A stretch of DNA of 64,000 bases, taken from positions 446,663-510,662 of the forward strand of contig NZ_KB849717.1 in NCBI RefSeq assembly GCF_000368825.1, given 5' to 3'. Positions 50,944 to 61,060 of the stretch are shown piece by piece. Numbering within the stretch: position 1 is the first letter of the stretch; every line of letters begins with the position of its first letter. A model generated the notes under the pieces. That model worked only from the letters and a program-made list of their open reading frames with translations, was not told where the DNA came from and made no database searches. This DNA is from Acinetobacter ursingii DSM 16037 = CIP 107286. Its GTDB lineage: Bacteria > Pseudomonadota > Gammaproteobacteria > Pseudomonadales > Moraxellaceae. The translations under genes and the position numbers were made by a program.

Positions 50944-51930
50944 TCATTTCTGAATATTAAACACCTGTAGCAACTGTGCCACGACTGACACTGCAATGAT
51001 TGCAGGTTGCTTGGAGCTAATCCCATCGATACCAATCGGGCAAACCAGAGATTCAAGTTGAGTTTGTGGATAACCCCGTGCACTCATGCGTTTTTCAAAA
51101 ATCGCCCGTTTACTTTTTGAGCCAATCATTCCGACATAGGCAAAAGCTTGATCTGAAGGTTTCAACGCTTCAAAACATAATTGCAAATCTAACTGATGAT
51201 CGTGGGTTAAAATCAAAATTGCCCCTGATCGATCAAAATGAGTAATTTCCGCTTCTGGCACATCAGTACTGATACACTTGACTTGATCCATTAAATCACG
51301 TGGAAAAATGTCGTCCCGATTATCCACCCAAGTGATCTGTACCCCGATCGGCAATAAACAGCGCACAATCGCCTCACCCACATGACCTGCACCAAAAATC
51401 ATGACTTTCATGGCATAGGGTTGAATACTTTGAATCCATTGCCATCTGGAATCATCTTGCTGAAATTCACTGTTAGATGAAGCCGATGAATCATTTGCAA
51501 TCGACCAACTGGATGCCTGACCATCCGACACTGTCCTGATGATACTTTGACGTTTTTGCCATGCAGCCTGACAAGCAATCAGTTCATCCTTAATAGCTTC
51601 TATTTTTTCAAATAACAGCCACATCACTCCGCCACAACATTGTCCTAAACGTGCACTGAGATTGAATCGTTCAATCCGTTGGTGGCATGATTCAGAACTC
51701 AATAGCATTTGTTTGGCAATATCGATCGCCTGAAACTCCAAATGACCGCCACCGATGGTATCGGATTGCTGAATCTGTTGTTGCTGATCGAGTCGTAACA
51801 GCATGGTTGCCCCCACTTCTCGTGGGGTCGAACCATCTGCACGAAGCACAGTGACCAATACGACAGAAATATTTTGCTGCTGCCATTCGACCAAGTCTCG
51901 CCACCATTGTAAATGCTGCATCATGTTCAA
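50944..51930 (-). CDS. xdhC: Xanthine dehydrogenase accessory protein
   Basis: A 328-aa XdhC. The N-terminal domain has GSTPREVGATMLL and DTIGGGHLEFQA, and the C-terminal Rossmann part has VMIFGAGHVGEAI. It binds molybdenum cofactor, helps its sulfuration, and delivers it to XdhB. Last gene of xdhABC, 3 bp after xdhB. Confidence 0.93.
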   Translation of the reverse strand: MNMMQHLQWWRDLVEWQQQNISVVLVTVLRADGSTPREVGATMLLRLDQQQQIQQSDTIGGGHLEFQAIDIAKQMLLSSESCHQRIERFNLSARLGQCCGGVMWLLFEKIEAIKDELIACQAAWQKRQSIIRTVSDGQASSWSIANDSSASSNSEFQQDDSRWQWIQSIQPYAMKVMIFGAGHVGEAIVRCLLPIGVQITWVDNRDDIFPRDLMDQVKCISTDVPEAEITHFDRSGAILILTHDHQLDLQLCFEALKPSDQAFAYVGMIGSKSKRAIFEKRMSARGYPQTQLESLVCPIGIDGISSKQPAIIAVSVVAQLLQVFNIQK

Positions 51931-51933
51931 TGG

Positions 51934-54312
51934 TTAACGCAATTTAGGTTCTGGGCGATCCAGCAATGCATGACCTCGACCGATTGAAATCGCACGTAGA
52001 ATTTCTTCTGCGGTCGCGGGCGCATTTAACTCAAGCGGTGCATCCTCTGGAATCGCAGCTTGTACGGCTTGGCGAATCGCAGAGAATACCGAAAGTCCTA
52101 ACATAAACGGCGGCTCGCCCACAGCTTTAGAGCGATAAATGGTATCGACAGCATTTTGATTATCAAACAATTTGACATTAAAGACATGCGGAATATCGAC
52201 GCTAGTCGGGATTTTATATGTCGACGGCGCATGGGTGAATAAGCGTCCTGCATGTGGCCCTTGCGGTTGCCAATACAGCTCTTCAGTAGTGAGCCAGCCC
52301 ATGCCTTGTATAAAACCACCTTCAATCTGACCAATATCAATGGCTGGGTTAATCGAACGACCGACATCATGCAAAATATCAGTTCGTAATACTTTCATTT
52401 CCCCAGTCAAAGTATCAATCGCCACTTCACTGACCGCCGCACCATAGGCATAGTAGAAAAATGGACGACCTAAATGATTGACCTGATCATAATGAATTTC
52501 TGGGGTTTTATAAAAACCACTGTCCCAAAGCTGCACCCGTGCCATATAGGCACGATTCACCAAATCAGGAAATGCCCATGACTGACCATTACTTGTAGTG
52601 ACTTGATTATCTTCAAACTGAATGCCTTCAACATCACTTTGACTTATTTCAGCCGCAAGTTTGGCAAGGCGTTCACGAATCTTGATACAGGCATTTTGTA
52701 CGGCTTTACCATTTAAATCAGCACCACTCGAAGCCGCAGTCGCGGAAGTATTCGGTACACGTGACGTATCCGTTGCAACCAAACGCACCTGATCAATGGC
52801 TAAACCAAGCTCATGTGCAGCCACCTGACGCACTTTGGTATATAAACCCTGCCCCATTTCTGTGCCGCCATGGGTGATGGCAACCGTGCCATCCATATAC
52901 ACATAAACCAGCGCCCCTGCTTGGTTATAATGCACCGCATTAAAGGAAATACCGAACATAAGTGGTGTCAGCGCAATTCCACGTTTAATAATTGCATTGT
53001 TTTGGTTAAATGCATCAATGTTTTGTTTACGTTTAAAATATTGACTACTTTCCAATAACTCTTCGACCATTTTCGGCGCAACATTGTCCCGAACTTCTGC
53101 GCCATAATGCATATGATCACGACCATTGCCAGGCTTTTCTGCAAAAAAGTTACGTTGACGCACCAAGACTGGATCGCATTTTAGATAACGGGCAATGTCG
53201 TCAATAATCACTTCAATGACAAACATGCCCTGTGGTCCACCAAAACCACGATAGGCTGTATTGGATACGGTATTGGTTTTACAACGTAAATTACGCAGTT
53301 GCACGGTATTTAGATAATACGCATTGCCAATATGACAGATCGCACGTTCATTCACTGGACCTGATAAATCCGCAGAGAAACCACAATTCGATGCCAATTG
53401 AACTTTTAAACCCTCTAAGACACCTAAATCGTCAAAAGCCACCGACCACTCATAGGCAAAACCATGACGTTTACCCGTCGAACTCATATCGTCATCACGG
53501 TCTAAACGAAGTTTGCATGGACGACCAGATTTCTGTGCTGCAAGAGAGGCAATACACGCCCATTGTGCCGACTGTGATTCCTTGCCGCCAAAGCCACCAC
53601 CCATACGACGTGCCTCAACGCTGACCTGATGCATATTGAAACCTAATGCATGACAAATCAATAATTGCATTTCGGTAGGATGCTGAGTCGAACAATAGAC
53701 TTTGAGCGTGTGATCTTCTTGAGGAACAGCATACGAAATCTGCCCTTCTAGATAAAAATGTTCTTGTCCACCGAGTTCAATGGAACCAGAAAGTTGATGC
53801 GATGCAGTTTGAAAAGCCTGCTCAACCTCTCCATGACTAAAATCGACAGGTGGCAACACCCAAGATTGCTGTTCAATCGCCTCTTGAATACTTAAAATCG
53901 GAGTTTCAGGAGCATATTCAATCTGGGCTAAACGCACGGCTCTACGTGCCTGTTGATAAGTTTTAGCTGCCACCACAAATAAGGCCTGACCATAAAATTC
54001 GACCTGATCTTTGGCAAAAATCGGATCGTCTTTGACAATAGGGCCCCAATTATTTTCAATGGTAACATCATCAGCCGTATACACTGCATAGACACCATCT
54101 GCCTGACGAACTGCGTTTAAGTCAAATTGTGTGATTTTACCTTTGGCACATTGGGAAAAACCGACTGCCAGATGTAAGGTATTTTCAAGCTCTGGCAAAT
54201 CATCAATATAGGTCGCTTGCCCTGTTACATGTAAATGCGCACTTTCATGTGGAATCGATTGCCCTGCTTTGGCCGATGCTTTTAAACTCTTTAATTCGAT
54301 GGACTGATTCAT
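51934..54312 (-). CDS. xdhB: Xanthine dehydrogenase, molybdopterin-binding subunit
   Basis: A 792-aa large subunit of bacterial XDH. Motifs include GGFGGKESQ near residue 240, GTEMGQGLYTKV near 485 and KAVGEPPFML near 735. The Glu in GEPP is the catalytic base. It oxidises hypoxanthine and xanthine to urate in purine degradation. Immediately follows xdhA (2-bp gap). Confidence 0.96.
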   Translation of the reverse strand: MNQSIELKSLKASAKAGQSIPHESAHLHVTGQATYIDDLPELENTLHLAVGFSQCAKGKITQFDLNAVRQADGVYAVYTADDVTIENNWGPIVKDDPIFAKDQVEFYGQALFVVAAKTYQQARRAVRLAQIEYAPETPILSIQEAIEQQSWVLPPVDFSHGEVEQAFQTASHQLSGSIELGGQEHFYLEGQISYAVPQEDHTLKVYCSTQHPTEMQLLICHALGFNMHQVSVEARRMGGGFGGKESQSAQWACIASLAAQKSGRPCKLRLDRDDDMSSTGKRHGFAYEWSVAFDDLGVLEGLKVQLASNCGFSADLSGPVNERAICHIGNAYYLNTVQLRNLRCKTNTVSNTAYRGFGGPQGMFVIEVIIDDIARYLKCDPVLVRQRNFFAEKPGNGRDHMHYGAEVRDNVAPKMVEELLESSQYFKRKQNIDAFNQNNAIIKRGIALTPLMFGISFNAVHYNQAGALVYVYMDGTVAITHGGTEMGQGLYTKVRQVAAHELGLAIDQVRLVATDTSRVPNTSATAASSGADLNGKAVQNACIKIRERLAKLAAEISQSDVEGIQFEDNQVTTSNGQSWAFPDLVNRAYMARVQLWDSGFYKTPEIHYDQVNHLGRPFFYYAYGAAVSEVAIDTLTGEMKVLRTDILHDVGRSINPAIDIGQIEGGFIQGMGWLTTEELYWQPQGPHAGRLFTHAPSTYKIPTSVDIPHVFNVKLFDNQNAVDTIYRSKAVGEPPFMLGLSVFSAIRQAVQAAIPEDAPLELNAPATAEEILRAISIGRGHALLDRPEPKLR

Positions 54313-54314
54313 TG

Positions 54315-55814
54315 TTACACCTCCACCAATGCGATTAAATCTTCAACTCGAGTAAGATTTTGCGCCTGAATTTTTTCTACATAAAACCGCTGTAAACAGT
54401 TCTGTGCCACTTGCAGTCGATAAGCACTACTGGCTCGACCATCGCTCAACGGCTGATAATCCTGCGCTAATGCAATTTGTGCCTGTTCAAGTAATTCAGG
54501 GGTGATCACCTGTCGCAACAAAACTTTTTCGGTATTAAACGCCCGTTTTGGAATCGCCGCCATACCACCAAACGCAATCTTAATGGTTTGAACCACTTTA
54601 TTCTCATCTAACTCACAACTCAAGGCAGCACACACCGCCGAAATATCCTGTTCAAAACGTTTTGAGATTTTATAAGTGGCAAATTTAAAAGTTTCAGATG
54701 GTTCACGAATTGGCACTAAAATCGCTTCAACAAATTCACCCGCCTGCAAAGCTGTCTTTTGATAATCCAGATAAAAATCAGCCAAAGTGATTTCACGAGT
54801 TTGCTCGCCACAGCGCAAGCGCAACATGGTATCCAGTGTGATTAAAGCAGGCATTGAATCGCCAATAGGAGAACCATTGGCAATATTACCGCCTAAAGTC
54901 CCTGCATTTTTGATGGGCATGGAAGCAAAACGGCGCTGTAATTCAGAAAAATCTGGATAAATGTCAGATATTTTAGCCAATGCATCGCTTAAACTGACAT
55001 TGGCACCAATCTCAAGTTGATCATTGTTTACTGTTATTTTCTTTAACTCTTCAACCTGACCAATATACAGCATATCGCCCAAGTTTCGACCAAGCTTCGT
55101 CACCCACAATCCGACATCGGTGCTACCTGCGACAATGCGTGCCTGTGGAAATTGCTGACGTAAACTTGCAAACTCCTGTAAGGTTTTAGGCGCAAAGAAT
55201 TGCTGCCCCTGATAATTTAATTCTAAAGACGGTAAAGCGTGAATCTCAGTCAAAACTTTGATGACTTTTTCACGCTCTAATTGCACACGTGGATAATTAT
55301 AAGCTTGTTGTGCGGCATCTAAAATTGGACGATAACCTGTACAGCGGCATAAATTCCCTGAAACATAATCACTGACTTTTTCTTTATTGGGAGCATGTAG
55401 TTCATTTTCGTACATTGACCACAACGACATAATAAAGCCTGGGGTACAAAAACCACATTGTGAGCCATGCTGCTCAATCATTGCTTGCTGCACAGGATGC
55501 ATTTGACCTGTTGAAGCTGAAATGAGTTGCTGAAGATCTTCTACGGTGAAAAGGGCTTTACCATCTAAAGTAGGTAAAAACTGAATACAGGCATTGACAC
55601 TACGCAGTTGTAATTGATCATTCACCAACTCTCCAATGACCACCGTACATGCCCCACAGTCGCCCTCTGCACAGCCTTCTTTGGTTCCAGTTTGGCGCGT
55701 TTTCTCAGCCGAAACATATTCACGTAAATATTGTAAAACGGTCGTGGTTGGTGCAAGCATTTCAATTTGCTGGCATTGTCCTCGGAAATAAAACGTGATG
55801 GGACGTGCTGACAT
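54315..55814 (-). CDS. xdhA: Xanthine dehydrogenase, Fe-S/FAD subunit
   Basis: A 499-aa subunit. The plant-type [2Fe-2S] cluster has C48, C53 and C56 (EGCAEGDCGACTVV); the second cluster has CGFCTPGF and GNLCRCTGYRPI (about 105-160). An FAD-binding domain follows from about residue 190 (RIVAGSTDVGLW, NAGTLGGNIANGSP). It passes electrons from the Mo site to NAD. AAAGGAT precedes the ATG. First gene of xdhABC. Confidence 0.96.
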   Translation of the reverse strand: MSARPITFYFRGQCQQIEMLAPTTTVLQYLREYVSAEKTRQTGTKEGCAEGDCGACTVVIGELVNDQLQLRSVNACIQFLPTLDGKALFTVEDLQQLISASTGQMHPVQQAMIEQHGSQCGFCTPGFIMSLWSMYENELHAPNKEKVSDYVSGNLCRCTGYRPILDAAQQAYNYPRVQLEREKVIKVLTEIHALPSLELNYQGQQFFAPKTLQEFASLRQQFPQARIVAGSTDVGLWVTKLGRNLGDMLYIGQVEELKKITVNNDQLEIGANVSLSDALAKISDIYPDFSELQRRFASMPIKNAGTLGGNIANGSPIGDSMPALITLDTMLRLRCGEQTREITLADFYLDYQKTALQAGEFVEAILVPIREPSETFKFATYKISKRFEQDISAVCAALSCELDENKVVQTIKIAFGGMAAIPKRAFNTEKVLLRQVITPELLEQAQIALAQDYQPLSDGRASSAYRLQVAQNCLQRFYVEKIQAQNLTRVEDLIALVEV

Positions 55815-56167
55815 TTTCTATCCTTTTTACTTCTGCATCCAGATACTCAAAGATGAGCAAATAAAATGCCACATTAAATGTGATGACTTGGTTTTTGCAG
55901 TTGTAAATAACCGATATAAGAGTTTAGATATATCTTTAAAATCAACTATAAACAGCCAAACTATTATTCTTTTTTAGCAGATTTTTATCACAAAATAAGG
56001 AGAAAATTAGCATTTGATGAAATATCAGCCACAATAAAACTGAATTTTATTCAGCTTTTCTATATTAAGCACCATCTGAATAAATATCCTGCAAAGTTAC
56101 ATGACCCACTTGATCGGTTTTCTGATACAATGCCGAGCTTGTTTAATAGAGTAAGCCAATACGTCTT
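55815..56167. other. Intergenic region between xdhA and folE
   Basis: 353 bp between divergent xdhA and folE, very AT-rich. It must carry the promoters for both. I see no convincing riboswitch, RNA gene or ORF; a poly-T stretch (55970-55977) lies near the middle. Confidence 0.6.
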
Positions 56168-56722
56168 ATGTCAATGCAGCAATCCTATGCAAATATTCTG
56201 ACCGCAGTGGGTGAGGATTTAAATCGTCCTGGGCTTAAAGATACGCCTATTCGAGCTGCCAAGGCATTTTCTTTTTTGACCTCTGGTTATGGCAAAACAC
56301 TGGAAGAAGTCACCAATAGTGCGGTTTTTCCATCAGATAACCATGAAATGGTGTTGGTTAAAAATATTGAATTTTATTCTTTATGCGAACACCATCTTTT
56401 GCCATTTTACGGACGTGTGCATATCGCCTACTTACCTGAGGGTAAAGTCTTAGGATTATCTAAATTTGCCCGTATTACTGAAATGTTTGCGCGTCGCTTA
56501 CAGATTCAGGAAAATCTGACGCAGCAAATTGCAGAGGCTGTATTAGAAGTAACACAAGCACGTGGCGTTGCTGTCATGATTGATTCAGCACATATGTGTA
56601 TGATGATGCGTGGCGTAGGTAAACAGGAATCGACGACGCGTACTGTGTCTTTTTTAGGTGACTTTAAAACCGATAAAGAAGTTCGTCGTGAATTTTTAAG
56701 TGCTGTACCTGAAAGTTATTAA
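56168..56722 (+). CDS. folE: GTP cyclohydrolase I
   Basis: A 184-aa FolE. The zinc ligands are visible in [11 protein letters not shown] (about residues 74-84) and the later Cys in [10 protein letters not shown]. It converts GTP to dihydroneopterin triphosphate, the first step of folate synthesis. Full length. Confidence 0.96.
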   Translation: MSMQQSYANILTAVGEDLNRPGLKDTPIRAAKAFSFLTSGYGKTLEEVTNSAVFPSDNHEMVLVKNIEFYSLCEHHLLPFYGRVHIAYLPEGKVLGLSKFARITEMFARRLQIQENLTQQIAEAVLEVTQARGVAVMIDSAHMCMMMRGVGKQESTTRTVSFLGDFKTDKEVRREFLSAVPESY

Positions 56723-56815
56723 CTTTCTGCCAAAATTTTAAATTATCAGCCAGACAATAACATAAAGTCTGGCGATTATTGACATTAACGAAGTAATAAT
56801 GAAGGTAGATCGTTA

Positions 56816-57367
56816 GTGGAATTTTTCGATTTTTTACTCAGTTTTGAACATTATCTGCCTATTTTGATTCAACAATATGGGTTATGGATTTATGCCCTGC
56901 TCTTTTTGATTATCTTTTGTGAAACGGCTTTCGTTTTCATGTTTTTTTTGCCTGGTGATAGTCTACTTCTTGCGGTTGGTGCGCTTTGTTCAACCATCCC
57001 CATGATGAATCTTGGTTTTATCATCATCTTGCTTTCTATCGCAGCCACACTTGGTTATATGGTGAATTATCATATTGGTCGTCGTATGGGAGTGCGTATT
57101 TTTGAAATCAAATCACGCTTGATTAAGCACGAACATTTATTAAAAACCCATGATTACTTTAAACGACATGGTGCCTTGACGATATTAGTCGCTCGGTTTA
57201 TCCCATTTGTACGCTCTTTTGCCCCTTTTGCAGCTGGTTCGAGTGGCATGAATTATAGTGTGTTCTCCCTGTATAACATTGTCGGGGCTTTTATCTGGAT
57301 TGCCTTGTTGGTAACCGCAGGTTATTTACTTGGTCATACCGTGATGTTTATTGGTGATATTGAATAG
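56816..57367 (+). CDS. DedA-family membrane protein
   Basis: A 183-aa integral membrane protein of the DedA/SNARE-associated family. Typical motifs are FCETAFVFMFFLPGDS (about 35-50) and RFIPFVRSFAPFAAGSSGM (about 125-143), with four or more membrane segments. Members are proposed to flip lipids (undecaprenyl phosphate or phosphatidylethanolamine). It starts at GTG; AAGG lies 12 nt upstream. Confidence 0.9.
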   Translation: MEFFDFLLSFEHYLPILIQQYGLWIYALLFLIIFCETAFVFMFFLPGDSLLLAVGALCSTIPMMNLGFIIILLSIAATLGYMVNYHIGRRMGVRIFEIKSRLIKHEHLLKTHDYFKRHGALTILVARFIPFVRSFAPFAAGSSGMNYSVFSLYNIVGAFIWIALLVTAGYLLGHTVMFIGDIE

Positions 57368-57654
57368 ATTTCTATCATCAGTCCGTTTTATTTTTTCCGA
57401 TGCGAGAAAACTAAAAGGCTCTAAAAAGTTATCAAAGAAATCTAATCGCTATTGAATACCGATGATTTAATTTATAAAAATCAGCTTGATCATTGCTGTA
57501 AAACATGGGATATTCTGCCAAAGCGTTAGCAGGTCATTCATTGCCTGACTAAAATCGTAAGCGTTCACGTTATCCAACGCATCTGTTCCAGTATTTTTTT
57601 AATAATGGAAGTGGATGCACGTGTCTATACGGTATCCCTTCCATGGAGTACCAA

Positions 57655-58872
57655 ATGACACAGTCTAATCAAAATATGACCATGACAGCACCCTCCTCGT
57701 TAGATAACGATACTAAAACGCTTTACCCTTTAGTGATCGCGCTTTTTCTTTCTTATCTCACCATCTCCGCTCCTCTTGCAGTGATTCCACTGTATGTGCA
57801 TGACAGTTTAAAATTCAATAATTTTTGGGTGGGTATCGCTGTTGGTACACAATTTGTAGCCACAGTTTTGACACGCCCTTATGCAGGTCGTATTGCCGAT
57901 CAAATCAGCGCAAAACGTGCGACTTTGCAAGGTATGGCATCTTTATTAATTGCAGGATGTATTTATATTCTGGCTTTTTTTGCACCTGTTTCGATGATAT
58001 TGAAGTTTGTGATCTTACTGCTCGGCCGTTTGGTTCATGGTTATGCAGAAAGTTTACTGGTCAGCGGACATTTAACTTGGGGACTTGGCTTAGTCGGACA
58101 AGCACGTGCGGGAAAATTACTATCCTTTACAGGCATGGCCATGTTTGGTGCTTTGGCCGCAGGCGCACCCTTGGGACTCTGGTTATATGAAAGCTTTGGA
58201 TTTTACGCGGTTGCTTTGCTTCTGATCAGTTTACCCCTTGTCTCTTTGCTAATTGATATTTTTATCCGAGCGACTCAACCGCATACGGGTACCTATCCAC
58301 CACTCAAACAGGTCATTCAATACGTTTGGCGTTTTGGTCTGGTATTAGCTTTGCAAGGTGTCGGTTTTGCCTGTATCGGCACATTTGTCGCCCTTTATTT
58401 TAAAGAGCAACAGTGGGCCTATGCTGGTTATGCACTGACCTTTTTTGGGTTAGCTTTTGTGGCTGTGCGGATTTTCTGCGGACATTTAACTGATAAAGTT
58501 TCGGGCTTTAAACTGGTTAAATATTCATTAATCATTGAAGCGATTGGGCTATTTTTATTATTTATATCGCCGCGTGTGGAAATTGCCTTACTAGGTGCGG
58601 TGGTCACTGGTGCAGGATGTTCTTTAATTTATCCAGCTTTAGGAGTCGAACTGATTAAAGGCGCTCCTGCTCAAATTCGTGGTACGGCAATGGGCGTGTT
58701 TTCAGCCTGTCAGGATATTGCCTACGCCATTTATGCCCCTGTATTTGGACTAGTTGCCCTTTATCTGGGCTATCCATCGGTCTTTATCACAGCTTCATTT
58801 TGCGCATTATTAGGTTGTCTCATTAATATTTATACGCGAAAGTTTGCGCTGCAAACACGAATCAACCCATAA
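57655..58872 (+). CDS. MFS transporter (YhhS/YfcJ-like)
   Basis: A 405-aa major facilitator with about 12 membrane segments. TRPYAGRIADQISAKRA is the inter-helix loop 2-3 signature (about 70-86). Resembles the YhhS/YfcJ efflux group; substrate unknown. ATG at 57655 is chosen because GGAG lies 8 nt upstream; an ATG 12 nt earlier is in frame. The 287 bp before it contain no gene; a GGTAT/AGTACC short dyad overlaps the ribosome binding site. Confidence 0.87.
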   Translation: MTQSNQNMTMTAPSSLDNDTKTLYPLVIALFLSYLTISAPLAVIPLYVHDSLKFNNFWVGIAVGTQFVATVLTRPYAGRIADQISAKRATLQGMASLLIAGCIYILAFFAPVSMILKFVILLLGRLVHGYAESLLVSGHLTWGLGLVGQARAGKLLSFTGMAMFGALAAGAPLGLWLYESFGFYAVALLLISLPLVSLLIDIFIRATQPHTGTYPPLKQVIQYVWRFGLVLALQGVGFACIGTFVALYFKEQQWAYAGYALTFFGLAFVAVRIFCGHLTDKVSGFKLVKYSLIIEAIGLFLLFISPRVEIALLGAVVTGAGCSLIYPALGVELIKGAPAQIRGTAMGVFSACQDIAYAIYAPVFGLVALYLGYPSVFITASFCALLGCLINIYTRKFALQTRINP

Positions 58873-58951
58873 AATTTAGGGCACTAACGTGCCCTATCAT
58901 TTTCAAAATTGCTAAAAAACGCCTTTGGAGAGCCCAGAATAATTTTGTATT

Positions 58952-59755
58952 TTATTGAAATTCGTTTAGTTTCCAACGGCCGTTATGACTTCGATTTCCC
59001 AGTATTTTTAGCACCAAAACCAAACTTAACAACAATAATAAATACCACGATCCAAGCTTACCCCAACCCACCATATGCCAAGCATTCACCTGACTTGGGT
59101 AGAGCCAGATTTTATAAAAAGTACTAATGTTTTCAGCAATCCAGATGATAAATGCCAAGACTAAAAGTACAGGTAACATGGGGAGTTGAAAGGCGCTTGT
59201 AGATAAACAAAAAGTTAATCGAGTTTTCCAGAAAATGATGACACTCCAAAGGAATAAGGCATAACGCAGATCTGGAATAAAAAATTTGCTCATAAAATTG
59301 ATATATGAACATAACGCCAATGCCAGCATATTGCCAAAACGTGGTAAAGCCTCAAAGGAGATATGATATAGACGTAAGGAACGAGCAAAAAAACTTCCGA
59401 CTGCTGAATACATAAATCCAGCAAAAAGTGGCACTGTCCAAAGTTTAAATATAGCAGGCTGAGGATATTGCCATGAAGCGATTGCGGGATGCGTCAGAAA
59501 AATCTCCATCACCATCGCCATGATATGGAATAAAGCAATCACTTTGGCCTCAGCCCAAGATTCAAGTTTTAAGTAAAGTAAACAAGCTTGAATCGCCAAG
59601 GCATAAAAAAGCAAATAGTCATAACGATAAAAGCCAAGATAATCATGACTGCCCATCGGCGCAGTAACCACAAATGCCAATAGTAATAAAATACCAAACA
59701 AGGCAGCGGAAGCTGCCTTAAAACAAAATTGAGAAACGAGTTTCAGAACGTACAC
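58952..59755 (-). CDS. DUF817 membrane protein
   Basis: A 267-aa integral membrane protein with seven or eight hydrophobic segments. I recognise the DUF817 family from LTHPAIASWQYPQPAIFK and the PLFAGFMYSAVGSF segment. Function is unknown. It reads in the same direction as hemE and starts 27 bp after the hemE stop, so the two may be cotranscribed. Confidence 0.85.
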   Translation of the reverse strand: MYVLKLVSQFCFKAASAALFGILLLLAFVVTAPMGSHDYLGFYRYDYLLFYALAIQACLLYLKLESWAEAKVIALFHIMAMVMEIFLTHPAIASWQYPQPAIFKLWTVPLFAGFMYSAVGSFFARSLRLYHISFEALPRFGNMLALALCSYINFMSKFFIPDLRYALFLWSVIIFWKTRLTFCLSTSAFQLPMLPVLLVLAFIIWIAENISTFYKIWLYPSQVNAWHMVGWGKLGSWYLLLLLSLVLVLKILGNRSHNGRWKLNEFQ

Positions 59756-59782
59756 AAAATAATTTACAGGCTCACAAAAACC

Positions 59783-60856
59783 TTATCCCAAGTATTTGGC
59801 GCTATATTCATGTACGGTATCAACAAAAATTTTCGGTTGAACAGGATCTACCCATTGCGTGATGCCATGTCCAAGATTTGCTACATAACCTTTTGTTTCA
59901 CCATTGGCATAAGCATCGTCCAGCATCGCTTTGACAGATTTTTCAATGGATGCTCTAGAGCCATACAATACCGCAGGATCCAGATTACCCTGTACAGCAG
60001 CACGACCTGCAATACTTTGACGAGCAACATTTAAGGGAGTTGTCCAATCCAGTCCAAGCGCATCAGCACCTGTCGCAATCATGGGTTCTAACCATTGACC
60101 ACCACCTTTGGTAAATAAAATCACTGGAATACGACGACCGTCTTTTTCACGTTGTAAACCCGCGACAATTTTTTGCATATAGTTGAGTGAAAATTCAATA
60201 TATTCACGGTGTGCCAACGCACCGCCCCAACTATCAAAAATTTGAATCGCTTGAGCACCCGCATCGATCTGTGCATTTAAATAATCAATGACAGCGACAG
60301 CAAGACGATCAAGCAAGGCATGCAAAACTTCTGGCTGTGAATAAAGCATATGTTTGGTATGACGGAAATCTTTACTCGAACCACCTTCAATCATATACGT
60401 AGCCAGTGTCCATGGACTGCCTGAAAAACCAATCAAAGGAACCTGACCGCCCAATGCAGAACGAATAGTCGAAACTGCATTCATGACGTAATCCAGATCG
60501 GACTTGGCATTGAAGTTAGGTAAATTTAAAACATCTTGTTCAGTACGAATGGTCTTTTTAAACTTTGGCCCTTCACCCGTTTCAAAATAAAGCCCCAAAC
60601 CCAATGCATCTGGTACGGTTAGAATATCTGAAAATAAAATAGCCGCATCTAAATCATAACGACGTAAAGGCTGCAAAGTCACTTCACAGGCAAAATCAGT
60701 ATTTTTACATAATGATAAAAAATCACCTGCTTTACCGCGCGTTTCGCGGTACTCAGGTAAATAACGACCTGCTTGTCGCATCATCCATACAGGTGTGGTG
60801 TCCACAGGTTCACGCAATAAAGCACGTAGAAAACGATCATTTTTTAAGGTCGTCAT
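59783..60856 (-). CDS. hemE: Uroporphyrinogen decarboxylase
   Basis: A 357-aa HemE. The N-terminal signature [16 protein letters not shown] (about residues 21-36) carries the active-site Arg residues, and [17 protein letters not shown] follows. It removes four carboxylates from uroporphyrinogen III in heme synthesis. Full length. Confidence 0.97.
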   Translation of the reverse strand: MTTLKNDRFLRALLREPVDTTPVWMMRQAGRYLPEYRETRGKAGDFLSLCKNTDFACEVTLQPLRRYDLDAAILFSDILTVPDALGLGLYFETGEGPKFKKTIRTEQDVLNLPNFNAKSDLDYVMNAVSTIRSALGGQVPLIGFSGSPWTLATYMIEGGSSKDFRHTKHMLYSQPEVLHALLDRLAVAVIDYLNAQIDAGAQAIQIFDSWGGALAHREYIEFSLNYMQKIVAGLQREKDGRRIPVILFTKGGGQWLEPMIATGADALGLDWTTPLNVARQSIAGRAAVQGNLDPAVLYGSRASIEKSVKAMLDDAYANGETKGYVANLGHGITQWVDPVQPKIFVDTVHEYSAKYLG

Positions 60857-61060
60857 TTACTTTCTCTATCTCAATTTTTATTGCATGCATCATAACAAAA
60901 AGGTTTGCGATTTAATAACTTCTCTGTGCGATAAAATCCAGATAAGGCAAGATAAAATTGGATAACTACACAAAAGAACTACTGCATCGTGATGTATTTT
61001 CTGTAATACTTACTCCGTTTTCTGTCCTAACTATATGAATAATTCTTAAGGTTGAATTAC

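Noticed and set aside
52098..53624. Alternative frames inside xdhB
   Set aside because: They overlap catalytic motifs of xdhB on the other frame or strand and have no independent support.
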